Positions 51,849 to 60,074 of a DNA stretch of 64,000 nucleotides are shown here, piece by piece. Position 1 is the first letter of the stretch; the number at the start of each line of letters is the position of its first letter. Below the pieces are notes generated by a model that saw only the letters and a list, made by a program, of their open reading frames with translations, was not told the DNA's origin and did no database searches. This stretch comes from Streptomyces sp. 840.1. Lineage in GTDB: Bacteria; Actinomycetota; Actinomycetes; Streptomycetales; Streptomycetaceae. The translations under genes were made by a program, and so were the position numbers. The stretch covers positions 4,345,001 through 4,409,000 of the forward strand of contig NZ_RJUU01000001.1 of NCBI RefSeq assembly GCF_003751445.1. The letters run 5' to 3'.

Positions 51849-52613
51849 TCAGACCTTGAGGGCTTGTTGGATCGTCACCGCGACCTCGGCCCGGTGATCG
51901 GTGAGGAAGAAGTGTCCGCCCGGCCGGACGAACAGCTCGAACCGCTCCGAGGTCATCTCACCCCAGCCGCGCATCTCCTCGGCCCGCACGTCGGGGTCCG
52001 CGTCGCCGCACCAGGCGAGAACGGGGCAGCTCAGGGCCTGGCCCGGCGTGTACCCGTACCGTTCGATGAGAGCGAAGTCGGCACGCATCATCGGGATCAG
52101 CACGTCGAGCAGCTCCTCGTGGGCCAGGATCTCCTCCGAGGCGGCCCCGTAGTCGCGGAGCACCCGCACGAACTCGGCTCTCGGCAGCGTCGACACGAGG
52201 CTCTCGGGGCGGCCGATGGGCGGGGCGGGACGCCCGCTGACGAACAGGAATTCCGCCGGACTGCCCAGCCGGTCAAGACGTCTGGCCACTTCGAAGGCGA
52301 TGATCGCCCCCATGCTGTGCCCGAACAGCAGGGGCCGGGTCGGTGCACGCGCGATCACTGCCGCGATCTCGTCGGCAAGCCCCGCCATGTCGGTGGGACC
52401 GGGTTCCGCCATCCGGGGGCCCCGGCCGGGGAGCTGGACGGGAACGAGTTCGACCGCGTCGTGGAAGCGCTCGGCCCAGGGTGCGTAATAGCCTGCCGTC
52501 CCTCCCGCGAAGGGGAAGCAGTACAGGCTCGCGGATGCGCCGCGGATCCGGAACCGGTCGTCGAACCAGGACGCGGCCCTGAACGCGGCCGGGGGGCGTG
52601 GCGAGCCGGTCAT
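51849..52613 (-). CDS. Type II thioesterase with serine nucleophile
   Basis: A 254-residue type II thioesterase: SLYCFPFAGGTAGYYAPWA, VPVQLPGRGPRMAE, nucleophile elbow FGHSMGAI with Ser100, Asp in CGDADPDV and His in PGGHFFLTDH. It fits the classical editing enzyme that clears misloaded carriers, in contrast to the two Cys-type paralogues in this cluster. It is the last gene of the eight-gene leftward operon running from 58.8 kb, and its start overlaps the P450 stop (ATGA). Confidence 0.93.
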   Translation of the reverse strand: MTGSPRPPAAFRAASWFDDRFRIRGASASLYCFPFAGGTAGYYAPWAERFHDAVELVPVQLPGRGPRMAEPGPTDMAGLADEIAAVIARAPTRPLLFGHSMGAIIAFEVARRLDRLGSPAEFLFVSGRPAPPIGRPESLVSTLPRAEFVRVLRDYGAASEEILAHEELLDVLIPMMRADFALIERYGYTPGQALSCPVLAWCGDADPDVRAEEMRGWGEMTSERFELFVRPGGHFFLTDHRAEVAVTIQQALKV

Positions 52614-53896
52614 CCGGCGGCCCCCGAGAGAGTGCGTTCGGTGACGCCGGCCCTCGGGGTGAGCCGCACCGGCATGTTCTTGTAGCCCGCCACCAGGTTC
52701 GATGCCAGATGGGTCACCTCGCCGGCCGGCTCGACCCGCTCCACCAGGTTCATCAGCTCGTCCAGGAAGACGCGCAGGCCGAGCGTGGCCAGACCCGCGC
52801 CGATGCAGTAGTGCGGCCCGACCCCGAAGGCGACGTGCTTGTTCGGCTGCCGCTTCACGTCGAACTCGTACGGCCGGTCGAAGACCCGCTCGTCACGGTT
52901 GGCCGAGCCCAGCCACACGCTCACCGGCTCGCCCTCCCGCAGCGTCCTGCCGTGCAGCTGGACATCGCGCAGCGCGTAGCGCATGAAGTGGCTCGCGGGG
53001 GACGACCAGCGCAGGGCCTCCTGCACGCAGGGCCGCCGAAGGCTCTCGTCGTCACGGACCTCGCGGAACTGCCCCGGGTGCTCGGCCATCATGGCCACCA
53101 GCGTCGACGTGACGTGCGGGGTCGTGACGTTCGCACCCAGGAGGAGGGCGTAGCAGTTGAGGACGAGCTGCTGCTCGGTCAGCGGGGACCCGTCGACATC
53201 CATCGCGCGCAGGATGCTCAGCAGATCCTGGCCGTGCGCGCCGGAATGCCGCCGGCGCCGGACTTCGCTCAGGAAGAAGTCGAACAGCTCATGGTGTGCC
53301 TGGCGGAGCGTGGCCCTGGAGTCGCCGACCGAGTAGTCGGGATCGTCATAGGCGATCGTCATCGCCGTCAGCTCGGACATGCGGCGCCAGTTCTCCTGCG
53401 GCAGACCCATGAGCGTTCCGGTGAAGGCCATGGGGAACAGCAGCGCGGCCTGCGCCATGTCGAACACTCCGCCGTCGAGCGCCGGGCGCAGCAGGTCGCG
53501 GACGATCGCGCGTATCGGCTCCTCCTGTGCGGCGACGGCCCGGGGGGTCAGGGCCCGGTTCACCGGTTCCCGCAGCATCCGGTGCCGGGGCGGATCGGTG
53601 TCGGGCATCATCTCGTCGGAGGCGAAGTCGGGCATGCTCAGATCGATGATGCACAGCATGGTCCCGCGCCGGGACGTGAACGACTCGTAGTCGCGCAGGA
53701 CCATCGACACGTCCTCGTGCCGGGTCAGCACCCAGAACGCCTCGCGTCCGTCGGCCGGGTCACAGTAGTAGGCGGGGTCGTGCTCCCGCAGCTGAGCCCA
53801 GAGCGCGTGCGGATCGGCGGCCGCGTAGTAGGTGGAATCGAGCAGATCGGCGTCCTTGAACTCGGCAGGGCCGAAGGGAGGTCGGGAAAGCCGCAT
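52610..53896 (-). CDS. Cytochrome P450
   Basis: A 428-residue soluble P450. The heme-ligand loop is FGVGPHYCIGAG, the ExxR motif is EALRWSSP, and the I-helix is LLLGANVTTPHVTST, with Asn-Val in place of the usual acidic/Thr pair. ATG at 53896 has AAGGAG six bases upstream. The neighbouring gene, one base away, encodes a free carrier protein, so hydroxylation or epoxidation of a carrier-bound acyl group is plausible. Redox partners are not encoded nearby. Confidence 0.93.
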   Translation of the reverse strand: MRLSRPPFGPAEFKDADLLDSTYYAAADPHALWAQLREHDPAYYCDPADGREAFWVLTRHEDVSMVLRDYESFTSRRGTMLCIIDLSMPDFASDEMMPDTDPPRHRMLREPVNRALTPRAVAAQEEPIRAIVRDLLRPALDGGVFDMAQAALLFPMAFTGTLMGLPQENWRRMSELTAMTIAYDDPDYSVGDSRATLRQAHHELFDFFLSEVRRRRHSGAHGQDLLSILRAMDVDGSPLTEQQLVLNCYALLLGANVTTPHVTSTLVAMMAEHPGQFREVRDDESLRRPCVQEALRWSSPASHFMRYALRDVQLHGRTLREGEPVSVWLGSANRDERVFDRPYEFDVKRQPNKHVAFGVGPHYCIGAGLATLGLRVFLDELMNLVERVEPAGEVTHLASNLVAGYKNMPVRLTPRAGVTERTLSGAAG

Positions 53897-53897
53897 G

Positions 53898-54146
53898 TCA
53901 TGCTCCTTCGCCGGTGCCCGCGAGCCGGGCATTCACCTCGTGGGCGAGCTCGGAAACGACCGTGGCCCGGTAGAAGACCCCGGGCGTGAGCCGCGCGCCG
54001 AATTCCTTGTCGATGGCCTCCAGCAGCGCGATCGCCGACAGCGAGGTGCCGCCGAGCGTGAAGAAGTCGTCGCTGTCACGGACGTCCTCGATCTTCAGTA
54101 CACGTCCGTAGATCTCGGCGATCTTCGTCCTAGTGGGATCAGGCAT
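53898..54146 (-). CDS. Free-standing acyl/peptidyl carrier protein
   Basis: An 82-residue carrier protein with the phosphopantetheine site DDFFTLGGTSLSAIALLEAID and four-helix spacing typical of PCPs. ATG at 54146 lies inside the 3' end of the transketolase gene (8-bp overlap). Its position between transketolase and P450 genes suggests it carries a substrate for tailoring rather than joining the main assembly line. Which adenylation enzyme loads it is unknown. Confidence 0.88.
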   Translation of the reverse strand: MPDPTRTKIAEIYGRVLKIEDVRDSDDFFTLGGTSLSAIALLEAIDKEFGARLTPGVFYRATVVSELAHEVNARLAGTGEGA

Positions 54147-55122
54147 CAGGCGTCCACCCCTCGGCTTCAGGTTTTCCGATGACACGTAACGCGGCCGCGC
54201 CGATCGCCGCCGCACTGACGCCGGCTTCCTCCAGAGCCTCTCGGTGTCCTTGCACGACGGTCCCCACGCGGCCGCGTACGGCGACCCGCAGATGCGGCAC
54301 GGGACAGTGCTCGCCGAGCGTCTCCGCGACGGCGTCCCCCAGCCCGCCGCGGGGGCGGTGCTCCTCCACCGTCACCAGCCCGGCGGTTGCCCTCGCGGCG
54401 TGCACCACCGTCCCGGTGTCCAGCGGCGAGAGTGTGTGCACCTGCACCACGCGGCAGCGCACCCCGTCGGCCAGGAGCGCGTCCGCAGCCTGGAGGGCCA
54501 TCAGTACGGGCAGCGGCCCCATGGCCATCAGCGTGACACTGCCGCCCGGCCGCAGGGTCACCATGCGCCCGAGCTCGAAGCGGGGGACGACGTCGTGCAC
54601 CGCGGGAGTGGCCGAGCGTCCGAGGCGCAAGTAGGAGGGTCCGGGCAGGGAGTGCAGGGAACGCAGCGCCGCACCGATCTCCTCGGCGTCCGCGGGAACC
54701 ACGACGGTCAGATCCATCAGCGCCCTGGCGACGGCCAGGTCCTCGAGTCCGTAGTGGGTGGTTCCGAAGTGCGTCGCGGAGAGGCCCGCGTGCGTCGCGA
54801 CGATGCGTACGGGCAGCTCGTTGCCGACGATGTCGACCTTGAGCTGCTCGGCGGCCCGCATCGTCGCGAACGTGGCCATGGTGTGGACGTAGGGCAGGTA
54901 TCCGCGGGAGGCCAGTCCGGCGGCGATGCCGAACATGTTTGCCTCCGCGATCCCCACATTGACGTATCGCCCGGGGAACCGGGCGCCGAAGGTCTTCTCC
55001 AGGCCTCCGGTGTCCGAGTCGAGGCAGATGACGCGTTCATCGGTGCCGGCCAGCTCGATCAGCGCCCTGCGGTATGCGAGCCGGGGGGACTCCGGCTCCC
55101 TCCTGTCCGGTGCGGCCGTCAT
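54139..55122 (-). CDS. Transketolase, C-terminal subunit
   Basis: A 327-residue protein with the pyrimidine-binding and C-terminal domains of a split thiamine-diphosphate transketolase. VNVGIAEANMFGIAAGLAS carries the Glu that activates ThDP, followed by THFGTTHYGLEDLAVARAL and a regulatory-type C domain with VTVEEHRPRGGLGDAV. It works with the N-terminal subunit encoded directly upstream (ATGA overlap). By analogy with the vazabitide pair Vzb7/8 it should transfer a two-carbon ketol unit onto an AmCP-bound glutamate semialdehyde. Confidence 0.94.
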   Translation of the reverse strand: MTAAPDRREPESPRLAYRRALIELAGTDERVICLDSDTGGLEKTFGARFPGRYVNVGIAEANMFGIAAGLASRGYLPYVHTMATFATMRAAEQLKVDIVGNELPVRIVATHAGLSATHFGTTHYGLEDLAVARALMDLTVVVPADAEEIGAALRSLHSLPGPSYLRLGRSATPAVHDVVPRFELGRMVTLRPGGSVTLMAMGPLPVLMALQAADALLADGVRCRVVQVHTLSPLDTGTVVHAARATAGLVTVEEHRPRGGLGDAVAETLGEHCPVPHLRVAVRGRVGTVVQGHREALEEAGVSAAAIGAAALRVIGKPEAEGWTPDA

Positions 55123-55901
55123 GAGGGATTCCGCGCTTCCAGGCTCGCGTACGCGCGTTTGAGCAACTCCGGCCGCAGTGTCACGTAGTGGCTCGCCGTC
55201 TTCCCCTGCAGGAAGGACACCCCTCGCCCCTTCAGCGTCCGCGCGATCACCGCGACGGGACGCTCGCCGGGACGGCGCAGCGCCGTGCGCAGGGCGTCCA
55301 CATCGTGTCCGTCGACCGTCCGCGTCTCCCAGCCGAATGCCTCGAACCTCGGAGCGAGGGGCTCAAGGCCCACGCAGTCCTCGGTGGACCCGGTGATCTG
55401 GAGACGGTTGCGGTCGATGACCGCGACGAGGCCGTTCAACCGCTGGTGCCCGGCGAACATCGCCGCCTCCCAGACCGTCCCCTCCTGCAACTCGCCGTCA
55501 CCGAGCAGCAGATAGACGCGGCCGGAGCCGCCGGAGAACCGCTCGGCCAGGGCCAGTCCCGAGGCCAGGCTCAGTCCGTGTCCGAGTGAGCCGGTGGGGA
55601 ACTCGACACCGGGAAGCCCGCGGGGCGGATGCCCGAAGAGCCGGCTTCCCGGTGTCGCGTATCGGGTCAGCTCCTCCGGGTCGAGCAGTCCGGTGGCGGC
55701 GAGAGCGGCGTAGAGCGCGGGTGCGGCATGGCCCTTGCTGAGGATGAAGGCGTCCCGCTCGCCCAGGACTTCGCCGTACAGCACGGCGAGGATGTCCGCG
55801 CAGGAGAGGCTGCCGCCCAGGTGCGCGCCCTGCGGACCCGCGGCCATTCCCACGATGTCGCGACGCAGCCGGTGGGCGAGTTCCACGAGGTGGCGTGTCA
55901 T
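55119..55901 (-). CDS. Transketolase, N-terminal subunit
   Basis: A 260-residue ThDP-binding subunit. GAHLGGSLSCADILAVLYGE and ILSKGHAAPALYAALA are the N-terminal transketolase signatures. LLGDGELQEGTVWEAAMFAG is the diphosphate/Mg site (GDG...N-type motif), followed by VIDRNRLQITGSTE. It needs the downstream C-terminal subunit to form an active site. Starts and stops overlap with both neighbouring genes, so aminotransferase, N- and C-subunits are made together. Confidence 0.95.
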   Translation of the reverse strand: MTRHLVELAHRLRRDIVGMAAGPQGAHLGGSLSCADILAVLYGEVLGERDAFILSKGHAAPALYAALAATGLLDPEELTRYATPGSRLFGHPPRGLPGVEFPTGSLGHGLSLASGLALAERFSGGSGRVYLLLGDGELQEGTVWEAAMFAGHQRLNGLVAVIDRNRLQITGSTEDCVGLEPLAPRFEAFGWETRTVDGHDVDALRTALRRPGERPVAVIARTLKGRGVSFLQGKTASHYVTLRPELLKRAYASLEARNPS

Positions 55902-57199
55902 CGGGCACCGTCCGGGAAGTGCCGGCGCCAGTCGTCGCCGGTCTGCGCCCGAGCGATGTCGCGGACCAGGCCGAGGTGCTCCCAGGCCTTCTCGAAACCC
56001 CGCGCGTACAGGGGGAGTACGTCCGCGGCCGCCGGATTGAGGTGGCGCCGCTGCAGACAGAGCGAGCCGTCGATGACCCGGCAGGACGACGGGAACCGGT
56101 CGGCGATGTCCTCGTACGACAGGCCGGCGGGGCGGAAGGCCGGGTGCGCGGGCAGCGGAGCCACCTGGTACTGGGAGACAGGCACCCCTTCGGCCCTGAG
56201 TACGCGGTGCAGGGCCCGGCGGACCGAGGCGGGCGCGATGCCCGCCATGTCCATCTCCTCGGGCACGAGCAGGAGCCGGATGATGTGCCAGGCGTGCGAG
56301 CGGTCCTCGGGTACCTGGGGAACCCGGAGTCCGGGCAGCGCCGCGAGCCTGCCGAGCAGGGCGGTGACTGCCAGGTCCCGGTCCTTCGAGTAGGCCGGAA
56401 GACGAGTCAGCTGCGAACGCGTGAAGGCTGCTTGTACCGGCCCGAGCCGGGCGTTGCCGCCCGCACGGTGCGCGATGTAGGTCCGGGTGCCGGCCGGTGC
56501 GCGCTCGCCGAAGTTCCGCAGCGCGAGCGCGGCCTCGTGCAGCGGACCGGAGTCGGTGGTGATCAGTCCGCCTTCCCCGCAGGTCGGCAGGTTCTTGCTC
56601 GGGTGGAGGCTGAAGCCACCGAGCAGGCCGAGCGCTCCGGTTCTCCGGCCCCGGTAGGTGGCGCCGTGCGCCTGCGCGGCGTCCTCGACGACTGCCAGCC
56701 CGCCGGCCCCGGCCGTGGAGGCCAGCTCGTCCATGTCGGCCGGCAGACCGTGCAGATGGACGGGCAGGAGCGCCGCGGTCCGCTCTGTCAGCACCTCGGA
56801 CGCCCGCTTCGGATCCAGCGTGTAGGTGTCGGGATCGATGTCGGCGAACACCGGTGTGGCGTTGCACTGCACCACCGCGTGGGCGGTCGCGTTCATGGTC
56901 AGCGCGGGGACGACGACCTCGTCGCCGGGGCCGATGCCGAGCGCGCCGAGCGCGACCCGCAGGGCCGCGGTTCCCGAGCTGACGGCCACGCAGTGGGCCA
57001 CTCCGACGTGTTCGGCCCATTCCCGCTCCAGCGCCGGGACCTCGCTCTCCCCGGCCGCTGTCGCCGTCAGCCGGCCACCGCGCAGCACGCGGGACACGGC
57101 CTGCTCGTCCCCGGGCGTGACGACCGGCCAGAGCGTCGCGGCCGACGTGGTGCCGGAGGGGACGGCCGGTGTTCCCCCGAGCATGGCGAGCTTGCCCAT
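55898..57199 (-). CDS. DegT/DnrJ/EryC1-family PLP aminotransferase
   Basis: A 433-residue fold-type I aminotransferase. VVVPALTMNATAHAVVQCN, VVEDAAQAHGATYRGRRTG and the Schiff-base Lys in FSLHPSKNLPTCGEGGL are the family landmarks. It should aminate the ketone formed by the transketolase, as Vzb9 does in vazabitide biosynthesis, setting the 6-amino group that becomes the aziridine nitrogen. The start and the stop of the BtrH-like gene overlap by one base (TGATG). Confidence 0.94.
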   Translation of the reverse strand: MGKLAMLGGTPAVPSGTTSAATLWPVVTPGDEQAVSRVLRGGRLTATAAGESEVPALEREWAEHVGVAHCVAVSSGTAALRVALGALGIGPGDEVVVPALTMNATAHAVVQCNATPVFADIDPDTYTLDPKRASEVLTERTAALLPVHLHGLPADMDELASTAGAGGLAVVEDAAQAHGATYRGRRTGALGLLGGFSLHPSKNLPTCGEGGLITTDSGPLHEAALALRNFGERAPAGTRTYIAHRAGGNARLGPVQAAFTRSQLTRLPAYSKDRDLAVTALLGRLAALPGLRVPQVPEDRSHAWHIIRLLLVPEEMDMAGIAPASVRRALHRVLRAEGVPVSQYQVAPLPAHPAFRPAGLSYEDIADRFPSSCRVIDGSLCLQRRHLNPAAADVLPLYARGFEKAWEHLGLVRDIARAQTGDDWRRHFPDGAR

Positions 57200-58227
57200 C
57201 AGGTCTCCTCCGGCTTGTCTTCCCAGTGCGTGAGTACGTCCTCGAGGCGCTGGAGGCACTGTTCCCAGTGCACCAGCAGCCGCCGTCCCAGGGCTGCCAC
57301 CCGGTGCTCGGCGGGGAAGTCCGCGACGGCTCCGTGTGCCGCGCCGACGCGCAGCCCCGTCCAGCTGTGCGCCACCAGGTCGACCCACCGGGCGGCCTCC
57401 ACGAGGTCGGGCCGCTCGAAGTGCAGCCCCGCCCGGGTGAGAAAGGTGCTGTGCAGGCTCGCTTCGGCCTGGGCCGGCCAGCCGAGGACGTAGATCTCCT
57501 GGAGGGCCCGCACGCCCTCGCGACGGATCCGTCCGGGCAGTTCGTCGAGCAGGCGCACGAGGACGGCCGGGCCCCCGGCCGCGGCGGCGTCGCGCATCGA
57601 GGCCACGTTGTCCGTCAGTACCTCGCGCAGCCAGGGCAGCGAGGGCAGGGGCTGCGGCCCGGTGGTGCGCACCTCCAGCCAGCGCCAGGACGGTGAACTG
57701 CCCGCGAAGAACGGGTCGCTCGTGTCATCGACCGCCAGGCGGTGGCGTGCCTCGTCGAGGACGGAGCGTGGGAGGTCTCCGCGGTGGGCGGGCGGCATGG
57801 GGTCGGCGATCCGGTAGACGTCCCGCTCCGGGTCGTACGCCGTGACCACGATGAGGTGGGCCGCGTGGACGTCGTGGTAGGCGGGCCGGAAGGGCAGGTG
57901 GTAGTTGTTCACCGCGACCACGGGCGGAACGCCGCGCGCGAGGGAGGCGACCACGTCGTGGTGGGCAGCGGCGGCGTCGCGAGGACTGTGCCAGCGGAGC
58001 GATACCGGATGGTGCAGGCAAAAATACTCTTCGACGCGGTCGCCGGCCGGATGGAAGTATTCCACGGATTCGACCGGGCCCGTCGGTGCGCAAAAACGCC
58101 AGCCGGCGCCGAGCGCCTGGACAGGATCCCACCCCGCCCGCTCGAGTACGTAACCGATATCTGTCTGCAGACAACTGCTCAGATCGTCGTACCAGGAAAC
58201 AAAAGAGCCCCCTGCCGGGGCGGTCAC
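57199..58227 (-). CDS. BtrH-like protein, candidate subunit of aziridine-forming enzyme
   Basis: A 342-residue protein from GTG 58227, which overlaps the upstream stop (GTGA) and has GGAGA seven bases before it. The N-terminal half resembles the BtrH_N domain: DLSSCLQTDIGYVLERAGWD, a Gly/Arg-rich ALGAGWRFC, then AHLIVVTAYDPERDVYRIAD with a possible His/Asp pair. BtrH itself transfers an acyl group from a carrier to an amine. In the vazabitide and azinomycin clusters the gene pair beside transketolase and aminotransferase (Vzb10/11, AziU3/U2) closes the aziridine by sulfate loss. Position and co-translation with the next small protein make this the probable counterpart; sequence identity was not tested. 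Confidence 0.7.
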   Translation of the reverse strand: MTAPAGGSFVSWYDDLSSCLQTDIGYVLERAGWDPVQALGAGWRFCAPTGPVESVEYFHPAGDRVEEYFCLHHPVSLRWHSPRDAAAAHHDVVASLARGVPPVVAVNNYHLPFRPAYHDVHAAHLIVVTAYDPERDVYRIADPMPPAHRGDLPRSVLDEARHRLAVDDTSDPFFAGSSPSWRWLEVRTTGPQPLPSLPWLREVLTDNVASMRDAAAAGGPAVLVRLLDELPGRIRREGVRALQEIYVLGWPAQAEASLHSTFLTRAGLHFERPDLVEAARWVDLVAHSWTGLRVGAAHGAVADFPAEHRVAALGRRLLVHWEQCLQRLEDVLTHWEDKPEET

Positions 58228-58808
58228 CGAACGGTCTCCATGGTGAGGGCGAATATATGCAGGGCCGGGTTGTCGGGCAGCCGGAGCGCCCGTACCGGCT
58301 CTCTTCGCGTCACGGGTATCCGAACTGCCCATAATTGCCCGGAGAGGTTGCCCTGGCGATGGTGCGGATAGTGCATCGAGGGTGATGTCGCCGCGAGGGA
58401 TTCACCGAAGTGCGCCCGCGCCGGCCAGAAATCGGAGACCCTGATCCATTCAGGGTCGACGGCGCCGGAGGAATAATGGATGTGGACGGTCTCCTCGCAG
58501 CGCCGCTCTGCGGCCGTCAATAGATGGAGCCAGTCCGCTTTGCTCTCGGGAAGCTTTAGATACTGGGCGTCGCAGCGGATGTTGTCCGGCTCGGAGTCGA
58601 CTTCGTTGAAGGTTTCGAAGGGGACCCCATCCACCGAGAGACGGCCGGAAGGGATGGTTTCGAATTGCAAACTGTTCCCCCAAACGTTTAGCCGGCCGTC
58701 GCCCAGGTTCTGCATCGCGGTAAGGGCGACGTTGTTGAGATGCGGTGCCAGATCGACCGCTGCCATGGTGTGGACACGTGACGTCTCTACGGGCAGAAAG
58801 TGGCTCAC
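58224..58808 (-). CDS. Unrecognised 194-residue protein, likely partner of the BtrH-like protein
   Basis: A 194-residue soluble protein with no family I recognise. It appears beta-rich. Notable stretches are GRLNVWGNSLQFETIP, FETFNEVDSEPDNIRCDAQY and SMHYPHHRQGNLSGQLWAV. There is no signal peptide or membrane segment. It starts at GTG 58808 with GAGGG seven bases upstream, opens the leftward operon and overlaps the BtrH-like gene, implying a two-protein complex. By position it corresponds to the smaller subunit of the Vzb10/11 or AziU3/U2 aziridine-forming enzyme, described as having a new fold. Codon 159 is TTA. Confidence 0.75.
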   Translation of the reverse strand: MSHFLPVETSRVHTMAAVDLAPHLNNVALTAMQNLGDGRLNVWGNSLQFETIPSGRLSVDGVPFETFNEVDSEPDNIRCDAQYLKLPESKADWLHLLTAAERRCEETVHIHYSSGAVDPEWIRVSDFWPARAHFGESLAATSPSMHYPHHRQGNLSGQLWAVRIPVTRREPVRALRLPDNPALHIFALTMETVR

Positions 58809-58997
58809 TCCTTGACCCTCATCAATTCATGTGGGGTACCTGGGACAGCGCCTGCACTGGGGCTGGATGCTAGGCGACGCACTCAGACCGAAGCAAGCCT
58901 TAATATTCTCATGGCCTACTCTTGACTGCCCTGTGATGCCAGTGTTCTACTTCCGCTGGATGTCAGGATCCGCGCTCCTGGGGAGGGGAAAGTCTCA
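58809..58997. promoter_or_regulatory. Divergent promoter region of the AmCP cassette
   Basis: This AT-richer 189-bp spacer separates the transketolase operon from the AmCP operon. Rightward, TTGACT (58922-58927) and TCTACT (58946-58951) are 18 bp apart. Leftward, TTGCTT (complement of 58891-58896) and TAGCAT (complement of 58867-58872) are 18 bp apart. Both resemble housekeeping-type Streptomyces promoters. Shared control of the two halves of the pathway is likely. Confidence 0.5.
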
Positions 58998-59174
58998 ATG
59001 GCTGGGTCAGTCAGTGAATGCCCTGAGTGTCACGCGACTATTACTGCCGACGCGGACGTGATGATCGCGGAGATCATTGACTGCGTGGATTGTTCCGCAG
59101 GACTCGAGGTGGTGTCCGCGGACCCGCTCATCCTCGCTCTGGCTCCCGAGGCCGAAGAGGACTGGGGAGAATAA
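58998..59174 (+). CDS. lysW: LysW-like amino-group carrier protein (AmCP)
   Basis: A 58-residue acidic protein. It has the LysW zinc-ribbon pairs CPEC (8-11) and CVDC (29-32), an acidic middle and the diagnostic C-terminus EDWGE. In LysW the side-chain carboxyl of the last Glu is joined to the amino group of the substrate, which both protects it and hands it to the enzymes. ATG at 58998 is preceded by GGGAGGGG. Followed by LysX-, LysY-, LysZ- and LysK-like genes, it is the scaffold of the pathway. The separate lysine or arginine biosynthesis LysW context is absent here, since Streptomyces makes lysine by the diaminopimelate route. Confidence 0.95.
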   Translation: MAGSVSECPECHATITADADVMIAEIIDCVDCSAGLEVVSADPLILALAPEAEEDWGE

Positions 59175-59204
59175 CCGGCGGTCCGGGCGGCCTGGCAGGT
59201 TCGA

Positions 59205-60074
59205 ATGACGGGGGACGGGGGGCGAGTGCTGTCGTCGTATCCAGTAGTGCTGATTGCCACGCGTATCCGTACTGAGGAACGCATGTTGCTCGAAGCGTTC
59301 CGGCGCAGGGCGGTGCCCTGCGTACATGTGGACGACCGCTCTCTGGTCTACCGGGTGGGTGGACCGCCGCCCAAATGGCGTGCTGTTCTCAACCGTGCTA
59401 TTTCAGCGACCAGAAGGCTCGAAGTAAGCAGACTGTACGAGGCGTTGGGCATCTCGGTGTTCAACTCGCTTGCAACAATGACTTGTTGTAGCAGCAAGAT
59501 AGCCGGTTCCCTCGCGCTGCACCATGCCGGACTGCCGGCCCCCGCGACCGCGATCGCTCTCGATGCCGCCGCCGGCGGTGCGGCGGTCGCCGAAGTCGGG
59601 TTCCCCGCAGTGCTCAAGCCCGTCGTCGGTTCCTGGGGGAGAGGCCTTGCCAAGGTCAATGACACCGATGCGGCCGAGGCCGTCATCGGCCTGCGGGACC
59701 AGATGCCCTCGCCGGTGCAGAAACTCGTCTACGCCCAGGAGTTCGTGCGCGGACGCGACATCAGGGTGCTGGTCGTCGGTGGCCGGGCGGTCGCCGCGAT
59801 CGAACGGGCCGGCGAGCACTGGGTGCGCAACACCGCCCGGGGCGGGCAGCCGCGGGCCTGCGTGCTGGACCCCGGGCTCACCGAGCTCGCAGAACGCGCC
59901 GCGGAGGCGGTGGGGGGCGGCATCCTCGGCGTCGACCTCCTCGAGACGGACCAGGGGGACCGGTTCGTGATCGAAGTCAACGGCGGGGTGGAGTTCCACG
60001 GTCTCGCGGCCGCGCATCCAGGGATCCCGGTCGCCGACGTGATGATCGACTACGTATTGGGCGGGACTTCATGA
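59205..60074 (+). CDS. lysX: LysX-like ATP-grasp ligase for the AmCP
   Basis: A 289-residue RimK-type ATP-grasp enzyme. It has IRTEERMLLEAFRRR near the start, the ATP-binding FPAVLKPVVGSWGRGLAKV and the metal site VIEVNGGVEFHGL. It should form an isopeptide between the C-terminal Glu of the carrier and the amino group of an amino acid, probably glutamate. GTG at 59226 is an alternative start. TMTCCSSKIAGSLALHHAG is the central linker; the double Cys is unusual. The stop overlaps the LysY start (ATGA). Confidence 0.93.
   Translation: MTGDGGRVLSSYPVVLIATRIRTEERMLLEAFRRRAVPCVHVDDRSLVYRVGGPPPKWRAVLNRAISATRRLEVSRLYEALGISVFNSLATMTCCSSKIAGSLALHHAGLPAPATAIALDAAAGGAAVAEVGFPAVLKPVVGSWGRGLAKVNDTDAAEAVIGLRDQMPSPVQKLVYAQEFVRGRDIRVLVVGGRAVAAIERAGEHWVRNTARGGQPRACVLDPGLTELAERAAEAVGGGILGVDLLETDQGDRFVIEVNGGVEFHGLAAAHPGIPVADVMIDYVLGGTS

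Noticed and set aside
59226..60074. GTG 59226 as the main LysX start
   Set aside because: Possible, but its G-rich upstream stretch is very close to the codon; ATG at 59205 has better spacing, so the longer form was kept.
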